The notes beneath the pieces were generated by a model. It saw nothing but the letters and a program-made list of their open reading frames with translations. It made no database searches and was not told the DNA's origin. A DNA stretch of 64,000 bases from an uncultured Flavobacteriales bacterium (lineage in GTDB: Bacteria; Bacteroidota; Bacteroidia; Flavobacteriales_D; Sanyastnellaceae). Positions 28,696 to 35,596 of this stretch are shown piece by piece. How positions within the stretch are numbered: position 1 is the stretch's first letter; each line of letters opens with the position of its first letter. The stretch lies in NCBI GenBank assembly GCA_943787435.1, contig CALSMK010000014.1:1-64000 (forward strand). The letters are read 5' to 3'. The position numbers and the translations under genes were made by a program.

Positions 28696-29615
28696 CTATT
28701 CGCAAGGGGAGACCTGAAGGTCCAGGCCGTGCTTGCGGATGATGTGCTCTAGCCTGCCGTCGTAGCGGTCGGGGTTGTAGCTCTTGTTGAGGCGATAGCC
28801 ACTCAGCCGAGAAAACATTTTGATGGTGCTCCAAAAGGGCAGTTTGACCGCTTTGGCATAGTCATCGGCAAACGCCAACATGCCCGGGTTTTGTCGGTCG
28901 AGCAGGTGCACCATCAAAAAGCCCTCTTTGAATCCAAGGTCTTCTTGCACAGTCGTGTCGGATACCATGAGCTGCATGCCGTCGGCATCCAAGCTGTCCA
29001 ATACAGAATAGCCCTGCTGTTCTTGAAGTGCGATGACACAGGGATCGTTGGAGACCGAAATGGTGTCGATTGAGGGTTCGGATTCGGCGTTCCCACGCTC
29101 GATGGAAAGGCCGGGTTCTGACGTGTCCTGATCGTCTTGCCCTTTGTTGGCGGCACCGGCCACAGCCGAATTTTCATCCTCCGCGGGAACACCCAGCTTT
29201 CGCGCTTGCTTTTCGGCTCTCTTTTCTGCCTTTTTCTCGGCTTTCCGCTCCGCTTTTCCGACTGCGATGGAGTCGCGCTGGGCCTGAAGCGTGCTGTCTG
29301 GCACTGCGCCAATGCCCTCCGAGAAGGCGGGCCGCATGGTGTCGAGCATGGTGGTGATGATCATGACCTGTGGCCAGACCTTGAGCACCAAAGCTTCGAG
29401 TTCCATGTACTTGTCTTTGGATTCGTCGTAATCCTTGATGTCCACCGCGCGCCAATTGGGCCCATCCTCGGCAGCCACCACTTCTGCCTCGCCAATCAAG
29501 TGCACAAAGGGCGAAAGCCAGGAGGGAAATCCGTGCTGTCGGCCGTCTCCTGAGCACAGGCTGGTGTGGCAAACAAGGCCACAAAGAAGAAAGGAAAAAG
29601 AAGGAGCCGAAGCAT
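28696..29615 (-). CDS. DUF4294-like secreted protein with a Lys/Glu/Ala-rich insertion (one frameshift)
   Basis: About 307 residues joined. ATG at 29615 begins a signal peptide (MLRLLLFPFFFVALFATPACAQ). The frame changes at the GGG run 29524-29526; adding one base joins TDFP to SWLSPFVHLIGEAEV. The C-terminal part GFLMVHLLDRQNPGMLAF, then PFWSTIKMFSRLSGYRLNKSYNPD and LEHII matches the DUF4294 core (QGkLLIKLIDRQTG, fWQ.iArlFG...LK..Y). Between the first helix region and the core is a charged helix (ERKAEKKAEKRAEKQ) plus an acidic linker, not usual for the family. Function unknown. It is divergent from the Smr gene, 80 bases apart. Confidence 0.7.
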
Positions 29616-29695
29616 AAAGAGGGGCTTGAACGAAGGTGAAAGTAAAGCTACTCGGCCGAGGCAATTTTGTCGGAGCTTGGGTTTAATTTGTGCGC

Positions 29696-30298
29696 ATGGC
29701 AACGGCATTTTCCGTGGGAGACAAGGTGCGCTTTTTGCACCAGAGTGGTGAGGGGAAAATTCTCGCGTTGGAGGACGGTGGACAAACCCTTCTGATCGAA
29801 GACGACGACGGGTTCCCCATGCGCTTTCCGGCCAAGGATTGCCTCCCCATGCCCAACTTGGCCGAAGAGGCCAAGGCGTATGCCTCCAAAGACATCACCA
29901 AAGGAGAACTGCTCGAGCGCAACGTGGACGAGCACCTGATTAAAGCGTCTCAAAAAGACTTCGATGTCAAGTACCGGAATCCCGATGCCACCAACATGCG
30001 CAAGCGAGATGAGCACCTGGAAGTGGACCTGCATTTTCACGCCTTGACCGGAGCCCGAGACAGCGCGTCACCCCACGAGATGCTGACGCTTCAAATGGAC
30101 CATTTCGACCGCATGATGCGCAGGGCAGAGGAGAAGCGCATTCCCCGGGTGATTTTCATCCACGGGGTGGGACAGGGAAGGCTCAGGCAGGAAATCAGAG
30201 AAACCTTGACGGCTTACTGGCCGCATTGTTCTTGCCGTGAAGGCGACCCCAGAAAGTATGGCCACGGAGCCACAGAAGTCCGTTTCGGGCAGCGCTGA
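29696..30298 (+). CDS. DUF2027/Smr-domain protein (MutS2-like)
   Basis: 200 residues from ATG at 29696 (GTG at 29690 possible). The N-terminal SH3-like part is FSVGDKVRFLHQSGEGKIL with DDDGFPMRFPAKD. The C-terminal Smr domain has DLHFHAL, the core IHGVGQGRLRQEI and YGHGATEV. Smr domains bind and sometimes nick DNA or RNA at branched or stalled sites. Bacteroidota carry this stand-alone DUF2027-Smr protein widely. It ends exactly one base before the stop of the convergent secreted protein gene. Confidence 0.88.
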   Translation: MATAFSVGDKVRFLHQSGEGKILALEDGGQTLLIEDDDGFPMRFPAKDCLPMPNLAEEAKAYASKDITKGELLERNVDEHLIKASQKDFDVKYRNPDATNMRKRDEHLEVDLHFHALTGARDSASPHEMLTLQMDHFDRMMRRAEEKRIPRVIFIHGVGQGRLRQEIRETLTAYWPHCSCREGDPRKYGHGATEVRFGQR

Positions 30299-31057
30299 TC
30301 ACTGACGTTCCGCCTCCAAACGGCGGCGCATCATGTCCCCTTCGCTGACGGGAAACACATACCCTTCCAAAGAAATGTTGACGGGGTTTTCCAGCTTTTC
30401 GATGCCTTTGAACTCCAGCACAAGGCGGGGCTCACGGCTGAACTCGGTGTCGATGGAGATCCAGCGGGTCACAAATCCTTGGTAGGTGCCCAAGGCAAGG
30501 GATTGAAAGCCGACTTCAAACTGGGGCCATAGTCTTCCAATGGCCAACTCCGTTTCGCTCGCTTGGCTGTCTGCCCAGAGCTCATCGATGCGGGTGCCTT
30601 CTTCGAACCAGTAGTGGGCGCTCATGCGGCCTTGAATCTCACGGTCACCAGAAACCCGAGAAACAAAAAGGGTGTCGTTTTCTGTAGGGATCAACTTGGC
30701 TTCGGCCCCCACTTTGGTTTCACCAAAATCGGACAGGCTAAACCGCATGCCCGAGACCAAGTCGCCAATGGTGGTGAGGGTGGCCTGATCTGTGGTCACC
30801 ACGCGTCCATATGCGCTGTCGCCAGGCGTAAAATAAAGGTCCATGCCACCTTCCAACTTTTTGGGGGGGCGACCTTCTCCCGCATCCACCCGTTGCACCA
30901 GGGAGTAATGGATCACATGATCAAAGGTGAACGACCCTGGGCGTTCGACTTCCTCTCCATAAACACTGTTGATCAGGTTGTCTGTGGTCTCCTGAGCACG
31001 GGTGCAGAGGGAGAACAACAGGGCGCCGACAACAAAGGGGAGGGAGCGAAAAATCAT
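30299..31057 (-). CDS. Secreted protein, DUF4412-like (unknown function)
   Basis: 252 residues with a signal peptide (ends near LCTRAQ). The body reads as a beta-rich protein with FTFDHVIHYSLVQR, GGMDLYFTPGDSAYGRVV, an alternating sequence and a Met/Arg-rich tail (GDMMRRRLEAE). The pattern of a methionine-containing YxxxGGMDxYF strand recalls DUF4412-type periplasmic proteins of Bacteroidota, but identity is weak and I do not assign a role. Start ATG at 31057. The next gene on the same strand ends 35 bases upstream. Confidence 0.5.
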   Translation of the reverse strand: MIFRSLPFVVGALLFSLCTRAQETTDNLINSVYGEEVERPGSFTFDHVIHYSLVQRVDAGEGRPPKKLEGGMDLYFTPGDSAYGRVVTTDQATLTTIGDLVSGMRFSLSDFGETKVGAEAKLIPTENDTLFVSRVSGDREIQGRMSAHYWFEEGTRIDELWADSQASETELAIGRLWPQFEVGFQSLALGTYQGFVTRWISIDTEFSREPRLVLEFKGIEKLENPVNISLEGYVFPVSEGDMMRRRLEAERQ

Positions 31058-31091
31058 GCCATGAAGTTAACCCAGGCCGCCGCGTTGGGCA

Positions 31092-31982
31092 TCAGTTTCT
31101 TCTTCGATTTCGTGGACGAGGGTCGTTGAAGGGGCGATCTTGGGGAAGGGGCTGAATGGCTTCGATGTTGGTTTGCAACACCCAAGGGGCGCCTTCGCGT
31201 TTGCCTGGGACGTAGGCCTCAAAGGTCATGTCGGGGCCGTAATAGGCCGTGATGCCCGACAGGTGAGGCTCCTGTGGAGACAGGTGATCGAAGACAATGC
31301 GTTGGCCATGTCCGTCGCGCCCTTTGGTCTTGGATTGATGCCGCAAAGACACCTGAACCGCATCGGCAAATTCCAGCACATGGCGGCGCTGCATGCCCAT
31401 GGCCGACTGAAGCATGGCTGCACCAAATCGAATGCCCCGAGGCCTTGCTTGAAGGGTCTCAATGACCTTGCGCGTCACCTGTGCATCGGCATCGTCCCAC
31501 CCCAGCAAAAACCAAGTGTTGTCGTCGACGGGGTCTGGCACCATGTCGTAGTACAGGGCGCCGCACCATTCTTCTGCCTTGTAAGCGCGATTGATCTCGG
31601 GCGCATCGGCGCTGCTTTCGTCTTGCAACCGAGTGTAGCGAGGCTGCTCACCTTTCTGAACGCGGTCCACCACCAAGCCTCCATATCCAGACGTTCGGTC
31701 GTCGTGGGTCCAGTTCCAGGTGAAGACGCGCAAGCGGTCATCACCAGAGGCCACAGCCGCCATGAAGTCCACTTCTTCAATCCAGCGTTCATCCAAGTCT
31801 GGGTTGGACAACAATCCTTCCAACTCGCTGGCGATGTCGTCACTCAGGGAAAGACAAGCTTCTCCCTTGCATTCGGCCAGCGATCCATGCAAAAGCCGCA
31901 GGCCATCCAAGGGGTCAGGTTGACCCCATGATGTCGCGGTCAAAAAGCCACAACCCAAAATCAACCCCAGCAACCGAAACAT
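31092..31982 (-). CDS. Secreted protein of a Bacteroidota family of unknown function
   Basis: 296 residues from ATG at 31982, with a signal peptide ending near TATSWGQ. It carries patterns I have seen in orphan secreted proteins of the phylum: WNWTHDDRTSGYGGLVV, WCGALYYDMV, TWFLLGWDDADAQVTRKVIE, then IVFDHLSP followed by YYGPDMTFEAY. A Trp- and Asp-rich beta protein; no catalytic motif recognised. It marks the last typical gene before the AT-richer island. Longer starts up to 32093 would run through sequence without protein character. Confidence 0.6.
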   Translation of the reverse strand: MFRLLGLILGCGFLTATSWGQPDPLDGLRLLHGSLAECKGEACLSLSDDIASELEGLLSNPDLDERWIEEVDFMAAVASGDDRLRVFTWNWTHDDRTSGYGGLVVDRVQKGEQPRYTRLQDESSADAPEINRAYKAEEWCGALYYDMVPDPVDDNTWFLLGWDDADAQVTRKVIETLQARPRGIRFGAAMLQSAMGMQRRHVLEFADAVQVSLRHQSKTKGRDGHGQRIVFDHLSPQEPHLSGITAYYGPDMTFEAYVPGKREGAPWVLQTNIEAIQPLPQDRPFNDPRPRNRRRN

Positions 31983-32128
31983 CAGAGGTGCATGAATTGA
32001 GCCACCCTCCCAAATCACCTGCTTACGCATTGCATAAGTATCTGTATGGCAAATAACTAAGGGCTTCATTTGAGCATCAATCTGTGTATCCAATGTGTCT
32101 CCAATGGGTGACCTGTTGTGTACTTTTT

Positions 32129-32138
32129 GTCACGTGAC
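32129..32138. promoter_or_regulatory. Palindrome GTCACGTGAC with a partial repeat, upstream of the island
   Basis: GTCACGTGAC is a perfect 10-base palindrome; the motif TGTCACG occurs at its left arm and again at 32139. It sits in the 196-base spacer between the divergent genes ending this side at 31982 and 32179, a plausible operator or protein-binding site. The rest of the spacer (31983-32178) is AT-rich with no other feature seen. Confidence 0.3.
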
Positions 32139-32178
32139 TGTCACGCGAATGCGAGAAAGTTAGGACAGCTTGTGCCGA

Positions 32179-32445
32179 ATGAAACGAGCAAAACGCCCTG
32201 TCATTGTCTACGAGCGAAAAGGTACTGATGGCCTGATCACATTCTATCATCACATCACGATTCATGGCAACCGTGAGCGGGTCCGATTGGAGTCACTTGG
32301 ACGAACGCTCCATAGGGAACGCAAAACCTTCACGCACTCCCTGAAGGAAACTTCACCCATACAAGAACAGATACTACATCAACTACTAAATCATCTATCA
32401 AGATGGATGAAGGAAGTAAAGAATGGACAGAGAGGATGTTCCTAA
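32179..32445 (+). CDS. Small basic protein of unknown function, possible integrase arm-domain remnant
   Basis: 88 residues from ATG at 32179. The first 50 residues, VIVYERKGTDGLITFYHH then GNRERVRLESLGRTLHRE, recall the beta-rich arm-type DNA-binding domain at the start of Bacteroidota tyrosine recombinases, but no catalytic part follows. The tail is helical (IQEQILHQLLNHLSRW). It overlaps the next reading frame by 43 bases, so one longer broken gene is possible. Base composition is lower in GC than the flanking genes. Function unknown. Confidence 0.4.
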   Translation: MKRAKRPVIVYERKGTDGLITFYHHITIHGNRERVRLESLGRTLHRERKTFTHSLKETSPIQEQILHQLLNHLSRWMKEVKNGQRGCS

Positions 32446-32786
32446 AGAGGAGCTCCGCCTTTGAGATATCCCGCTCGGTAGTCAAAGATTGGGCCGCCGA
32501 ATTCTATGAGAAGTTTCACCGCGACGGTCGATGGTCAGACAAACATGGAAAGGACATTCAGGACGTAGAGCGGTACGCCCATAATCACCTCAATTATCGT
32601 CTAGAGAAAGCCATGCCAAATGGCGTGAGGCGGAAGAAGGAAGTCGTGATTGACAAGGAAAAGATCAGGCGCGATATCAAATGGCACCATAAAAGGTTAT
32701 GCAGTTTCGAAGCCGCTGGGAACGAGGAGCGCGCTAATGCCGAGAGAGCGGCAATTCAAAGGCTTGAACAGCGATTAGAGGGTTAG
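32403..32786 (+). CDS. Charged helical protein of unknown function
   Basis: 127 residues, strongly charged (many Lys, Arg, Glu) and predicted helical: EISRSVVKDWAAEFYEKFH, a HGKDIQDVERYAHNHLNYRLEK stretch and a C-terminal coiled-coil-like part (EERANAERAAIQRLEQRLE). No family is recognised. It follows and overlaps the small basic gene at 32179. A GC-rich 110-base spacer with the first copy of a 17-base repeat follows its stop. Could be the second half of one broken gene. Confidence 0.4.
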   Translation: MDEGSKEWTERMFLKRSSAFEISRSVVKDWAAEFYEKFHRDGRWSDKHGKDIQDVERYAHNHLNYRLEKAMPNGVRRKKEVVIDKEKIRRDIKWHHKRLCSFEAAGNEERANAERAAIQRLEQRLEG

Positions 32787-32856
32787 TCGCCCGCCCGTCT
32801 CCAGGCGAAAAACGGAGGCCCGTCATGGGAGAGGCTGCGCGAAAGCGTGGCCTTTT

Positions 32857-32873
32857 CTGCGCGCTGACAAACC
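32857..32873 (+). repeat. 17-base direct repeat, copy 1 (CTGCGCGCTGACAAACC)
   Basis: Exact match to 33369-33385. It sits in the GC-rich spacer between the charged protein gene and the decayed gene, 39 bases before the latter. Confidence 0.8.
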
Positions 32874-32911
32874 GAAAATTGACATGATGGATTTATGCCT
32901 AGATTAATGCC

Positions 32912-33361
32912 TATGGCTAAGAGAACAGAATTTGAAGAATCTAAGAACTGAAAAAGTCGGGATCACAATATTGCGAGAAGGAGTTCCTGGGTTTGTTGTG
33001 CCTTCACAAGATCAAAAACGAGCACTTTATGATATGTGTGACATTGATTACCGCCGCTACTCTCAGAGTATCGATGGCGTGAATATTACAAGTAGACGGC
33101 TTTGAAAACGTCCGACGTCGTGACGACTTTTTGTTCGTTGAGGTCAAGACGACCGGCGTCAAAGACAGTGAAAGAATTGCCTTTTGGAGTGTTTTTCGGT
33201 TTTACTGAGAACGAAGAGTCCTTATTTAAGTCTCAATCGAATTACAGGCTTTGGCATTGTTCATACTGGAATGAGGAAGCATTGCTTGCTGACATTTACA
33301 GAATACGAGGCTTTGATTCAGAACAAACGCATTCAGTATCAAGTCAATTTTAAAACGCGCT
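32912..33361 (+). pseudogene. Decayed gene, possible nuclease-like protein
   Basis: Coding-like sequence that needs three or four frame changes to read through. Start MAKRTEFEE; then LRTEKVGITILREGVPGFVVPSQDQKR and YDMCDIDYRRYSQSIDGVN; then VDGFENVRRRDDFLFVEVKTT; then FFGFTENEESLFK with NYRLWHCSYW; and last TEYEALIQNKRIQYQVNFKTR before a TAG at 33359. The order and character fit one original protein of about 150 residues. DDFLFVEVKTT resembles the D...ExK core of restriction-endonuclease-like folds, but this is only a pattern. Shifts are spread along the gene and not confined to homopolymers, so real decay is more likely than sequence error. AT-rich. Confidence 0.6.
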
Positions 33362-33368
33362 AGGTGCA

Positions 33369-33385
33369 CTGCGCGCTGACAAACC
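33369..33385 (+). repeat. 17-base direct repeat, copy 2
   Basis: CTGCGCGCTGACAAACC, identical to 32857-32873, starting 7 bases after the stop of the decayed gene. The pair brackets that gene at a distance of 512 bases. Confidence 0.8.
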
Positions 33386-33444
33386 CACTTGCGCCGCCAG
33401 CAAACCGCGCGGCGAGAGCGTCTAGTCATCGCCCATCATTGGGC

Positions 33445-33606
33445 ATGGATCACACCGCCGAGCGCATAGCGCAAGCCGCACACATCATTCGAAGGATTCC
33501 AAGCCAGCAGGAGCGCGAGCGCATCATGCAGCAGCTGGAGGAGGATGGAGACTTTACCGCTGAAGGCATCGAGGCCGTCAGGCGGGCGGTGGGTTACTCC
33601 GCGTAG
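33445..33606 (+). CDS. Small helical protein of unknown function (53 residues)
   Basis: Starts MDHTAERIAQAAHIIRRIP and ends EGIEAVRRAVGYSA. It is rich in Glu, Arg and Ala and likely two or three helices. Its last nine codons form the first copy of a 27-base direct repeat whose second copy lies 756 bases away, so the 3' end of this frame is duplicated. It overlaps the convergent gene's end by 13 bases. No recognised family; could be a small regulator or an element-borne fragment. Confidence 0.4.
   Translation: MDHTAERIAQAAHIIRRIPSQQERERIMQQLEEDGDFTAEGIEAVRRAVGYSA
33573..33599. repeat. 27-base direct repeat, copy 1
   Basis: GGCCGTCAGGCGGGCGG followed by TGGGTTACTC, matching 34329-34355 with one difference (T against C). 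It covers the end of the 53-codon frame and the last codons (minus strand GAG TAA) of the gene at 33594. Placed immediately 3' of that minus-strand gene. Confidence 0.85.
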
Positions 33607-34277
33607 TGCCAGTATGGGAGGATGTTCATATAGGTAGCACTGCTGAGGAAGTTAGCCCAGTATGAGAAACTCAAGCCACTCTCTGAGAAACTGTATGAGT
33701 CTGCGAACGGAAGTGTCCATGAGGTGCCACTCAGGCTATCTGTCTTCGCATATGAGATATGGCTACCAAGAATTACCTCATATCCTTGACTAGAAACTTC
33801 CTCATCGCGAATCGTGAATTGGTAAACCCCAGTGTCGGAGGAGTAGTCGATAACAAACCGTTTAGTTCCAAAACTGTCGTACAGACGGAAATAAATCTGA
33901 TAAGGCCCATTAGTGGAGAATGCATATAGTGGTAGAACAAAAGACCGTTCTAGGGAGACAACTTCCCATACAGGGTCTGGACATCCAGGAGAATAAACTA
34001 GTCCTGAGTCAATTACATGATATTGAATGAGAACGGAATCCATTACTACGTTCTGATCGAAAACAGAAGTCAGGAAATCTTCAAACTCTGAACCGTCATA
34101 GTCACACGTCAAGCTGCTGTCGATTCCGAACTGCTGTCCGTAGAGAGGGAGTAGACCGAGAATGTCTGAAGCGCCGATATAGCTGTCGTCATCGGCGTCA
34201 GGGTTGTACGGCATCGTGGACTGCGCAGATCCGTTAAACGCGGCCAGGATCGCCAGGCAAGCAAGTAGATGTCTCAT
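33594..34277 (-). CDS. Secreted protein with dockerin-like N-terminal motif, unknown function
   Basis: 227 residues from ATG at 34277, with a signal peptide ending near FNGSAQ. Just after it comes YNPDADDDSYIGASDILGLLPLYGQQFG, quoted here in two parts as YNPDADDDSYIGASD and ILGLLPLYGQQFG: a calcium-loop-like Asp cluster followed by a Leu-rich helix, as in dockerin-type or EF-loop units of marine Flavobacteriales. The rest is beta-rich with many Ser and Tyr (SYSFSESGLSFSYWANF). AT-rich relative to core genes. It ends inside copy 1 of the 27-base repeat. Probably accessory. Confidence 0.5.
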   Translation of the reverse strand: MRHLLACLAILAAFNGSAQSTMPYNPDADDDSYIGASDILGLLPLYGQQFGIDSSLTCDYDGSEFEDFLTSVFDQNVVMDSVLIQYHVIDSGLVYSPGCPDPVWEVVSLERSFVLPLYAFSTNGPYQIYFRLYDSFGTKRFVIDYSSDTGVYQFTIRDEEVSSQGYEVILGSHISYAKTDSLSGTSWTLPFADSYSFSESGLSFSYWANFLSSATYMNILPYWHYAE

Positions 34278-34328
34278 GCGGTCAAGTTCGCACCGCAAGC
34301 GCAGAATGCCATGCCGCTGGCGAAGTGG

Positions 34329-34355
34329 GGCCGTCAGGCGGGCGGCGGGTTACTC
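34329..34355. repeat. 27-base direct repeat, copy 2
   Basis: GGCCGTCAGGCGGGCGG followed by CGGGTTACTC. It contains the stop region of the minus-strand pentapeptide gene (GAG TAA), exactly as copy 1 contains the stop region of the preceding minus-strand gene. Confidence 0.85.
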
Positions 34356-34940
34356 TGTTACGATACGGTAGCCGTCAGGCTCCGAGCTGTCAGGATCAGG
34401 TTCGCAGGTGTAGCCTGATGGGAGCGCAGATGGGCGGCCGCCTTGAAGGCAGGTCAGCGTAGCACCAGAGAGGTCGGCACCAGAGAGGTTGGCATTATTG
34501 AGGATGGCAGCATAGAGGATGGCGCCAGTGAGGTTGGCGCCGATGAGGTCGGCACCTATGAGGTTGGCACCTCTGAGGTCGGATTGAGTGAGGTTGGCAC
34601 CAGAGAGGTTGGCACCAGTGAGTTTGACATTCCAGGCGTCAGCACCTTCGAGTTCGGCAGATTGGAGATTGGCTTGAGACAGGCGGGCACCAGAGAGGGA
34701 GGTACCAGAGAGGTCGGCATCAGAGAGGTTGGCACCACCGAGGTCGGAATGGCAGAGGTTGGCACCGGAGAGGTTGGTGCGTTGAAGATTTAATTTAGAA
34801 AGGTCAACGAAGGATAAGTTTATTCCAGGCTCAAGTCCGTAATCACGCCGGTTCTTGACAATCTGCTTCAGTTCCTCCTTGGTCAGGGAAATAATTACCA
34901 TGCTGGGAATATCCAAAATATCGTCAATAGGGTAGCCCAT
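34350..34940 (-). CDS. Pentapeptide-repeat protein
   Basis: 196 residues. An N-terminal helical part (LTKEELKQIVKNRRDYG) is followed from about residue 45 by some 20 tandem A(D/N)LxX units: LSGANLCHSDLGGANLSDADLSG and on to NLSGADLSGATL, here cited only in pieces. Such proteins fold as right-handed quadrilateral beta helices; some mimic DNA and protect gyrase, but most have no known target. No signal peptide. The 15-base periodicity is visible in the DNA from 34450 to 34790. It ends YRIVTE inside the 27-base repeat. Accessory-island gene. Confidence 0.85.
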   Translation of the reverse strand: MGYPIDDILDIPSMVIISLTKEELKQIVKNRRDYGLEPGINLSFVDLSKLNLQRTNLSGANLCHSDLGGANLSDADLSGTSLSGARLSQANLQSAELEGADAWNVKLTGANLSGANLTQSDLRGANLIGADLIGANLTGAILYAAILNNANLSGADLSGATLTCLQGGRPSALPSGYTCEPDPDSSEPDGYRIVTE

Positions 34941-35030
34941 TTAGAAAAAGATGTGCGCCGATTTGTACATCGCCGGTGTCAGGCGTCTAGAGTCGCGGCG
35001 ATTTTGAGTGAGTCCCTGTTGAATCGTGGG

Positions 35031-35046
35031 TGTCCCAAATGGGACA
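35031..35046. promoter_or_regulatory. Inverted repeat TGTCCCA-AA-TGGGACA (operator-like)
   Basis: Perfect 7-base arms with a 2-base spacer in the 200-base gap (34941-35148) between the pentapeptide gene (minus) and the ferredoxin gene end. No gene or terminator is otherwise evident in this gap. Close arms suit a dimeric regulator better than an RNA hairpin. Which promoter it would serve is unclear; the pentapeptide gene start is about 90 bases away. Confidence 0.35.
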
Positions 35047-35148
35047 TGGGACGCGGTTCCCGAGCAGGAGGGAAGCGGCAAAGTTTTCCACTTTGTCACG
35101 CTACCGGCACGTGGGCACTTAAGGTACTGATTTACAGGGCGTAGTCGT

Positions 35149-35496
35149 TCAGAGGTGCATGAACGCCTTCTTGGCGAGCAGCTGGTCCTCCGATTCTTCG
35201 TGGTCGGGGTCGTCCACGCAGCAGTCTACAGGACAGACTGCGGCGCATTGGGGTTCGTCGTGGAAGCCTACACATTCGGTGCACTTGTCAGTGGCGATGT
35301 AGTAAACGTCCATGCTGCCGGGTTCTTGTGTGGACTCGGCATTGATTGGTCCCGCTGAGGGGTGGGCGCCCTCTCCTTTGAGGCCTGTTCCGTCGGCAAA
35401 TGTCCATTCTGCGCCACCTTCATAGATGGCGTTGTTGGGGCATTCGGGTTCGCAGGCTCCGCAATTGATGCAGGCGTCGGTGATCATGATGGCCAT
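35149..35496 (-). CDS. 4Fe-4S dicluster ferredoxin
   Basis: 115 residues from ATG at 35496. First cluster CINCGACEPECPNNAIYEGG; second cluster CTECVGFHDEPQCAAVCPVDCCV. This is the standard Bacteroidota soluble two-cluster ferredoxin; the insertion between the clusters and the acidic tail are usual. It transfers single electrons in redox metabolism. The divergent acyl-CoA reductase gene starts 100 bases away, a pairing I recognise from other flavobacteria. A longer start at 35625 would overlap that gene and is not credible. Confidence 0.93.
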   Translation of the reverse strand: MAIMITDACINCGACEPECPNNAIYEGGAEWTFADGTGLKGEGAHPSAGPINAESTQEPGSMDVYYIATDKCTECVGFHDEPQCAAVCPVDCCVDDPDHEESEDQLLAKKAFMHL

Positions 35497-35596
35497 GGCG
35501 TGGTGCTGTCTCTTGGAATCTTGCGCTGAGCAAAAATAACCCTTCAGACCCTGAAGATGTTGCCACCATCTTTGCATCGTTAAGCACTTCTCCCCA

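Noticed and set aside
34450-34790. CRISPR array or tandem DNA repeat
   Set aside because: The 15-base periodicity is the codon reflection of pentapeptide repeats on the minus strand; no unique spacers are present.
34443-34793. Plus-strand reading of 116 codons rich in EVGT repeats
   Set aside because: It is the antisense shadow of the pentapeptide-repeat gene.
32040-34950. Classical integron cassette array
   Set aside because: No attI, no integrase gene with the expected patch, and the repeats lack paired RYYYAAC/GTTRRRY boxes with an imperfect palindrome between them. Left open as a cassette-like finding only.
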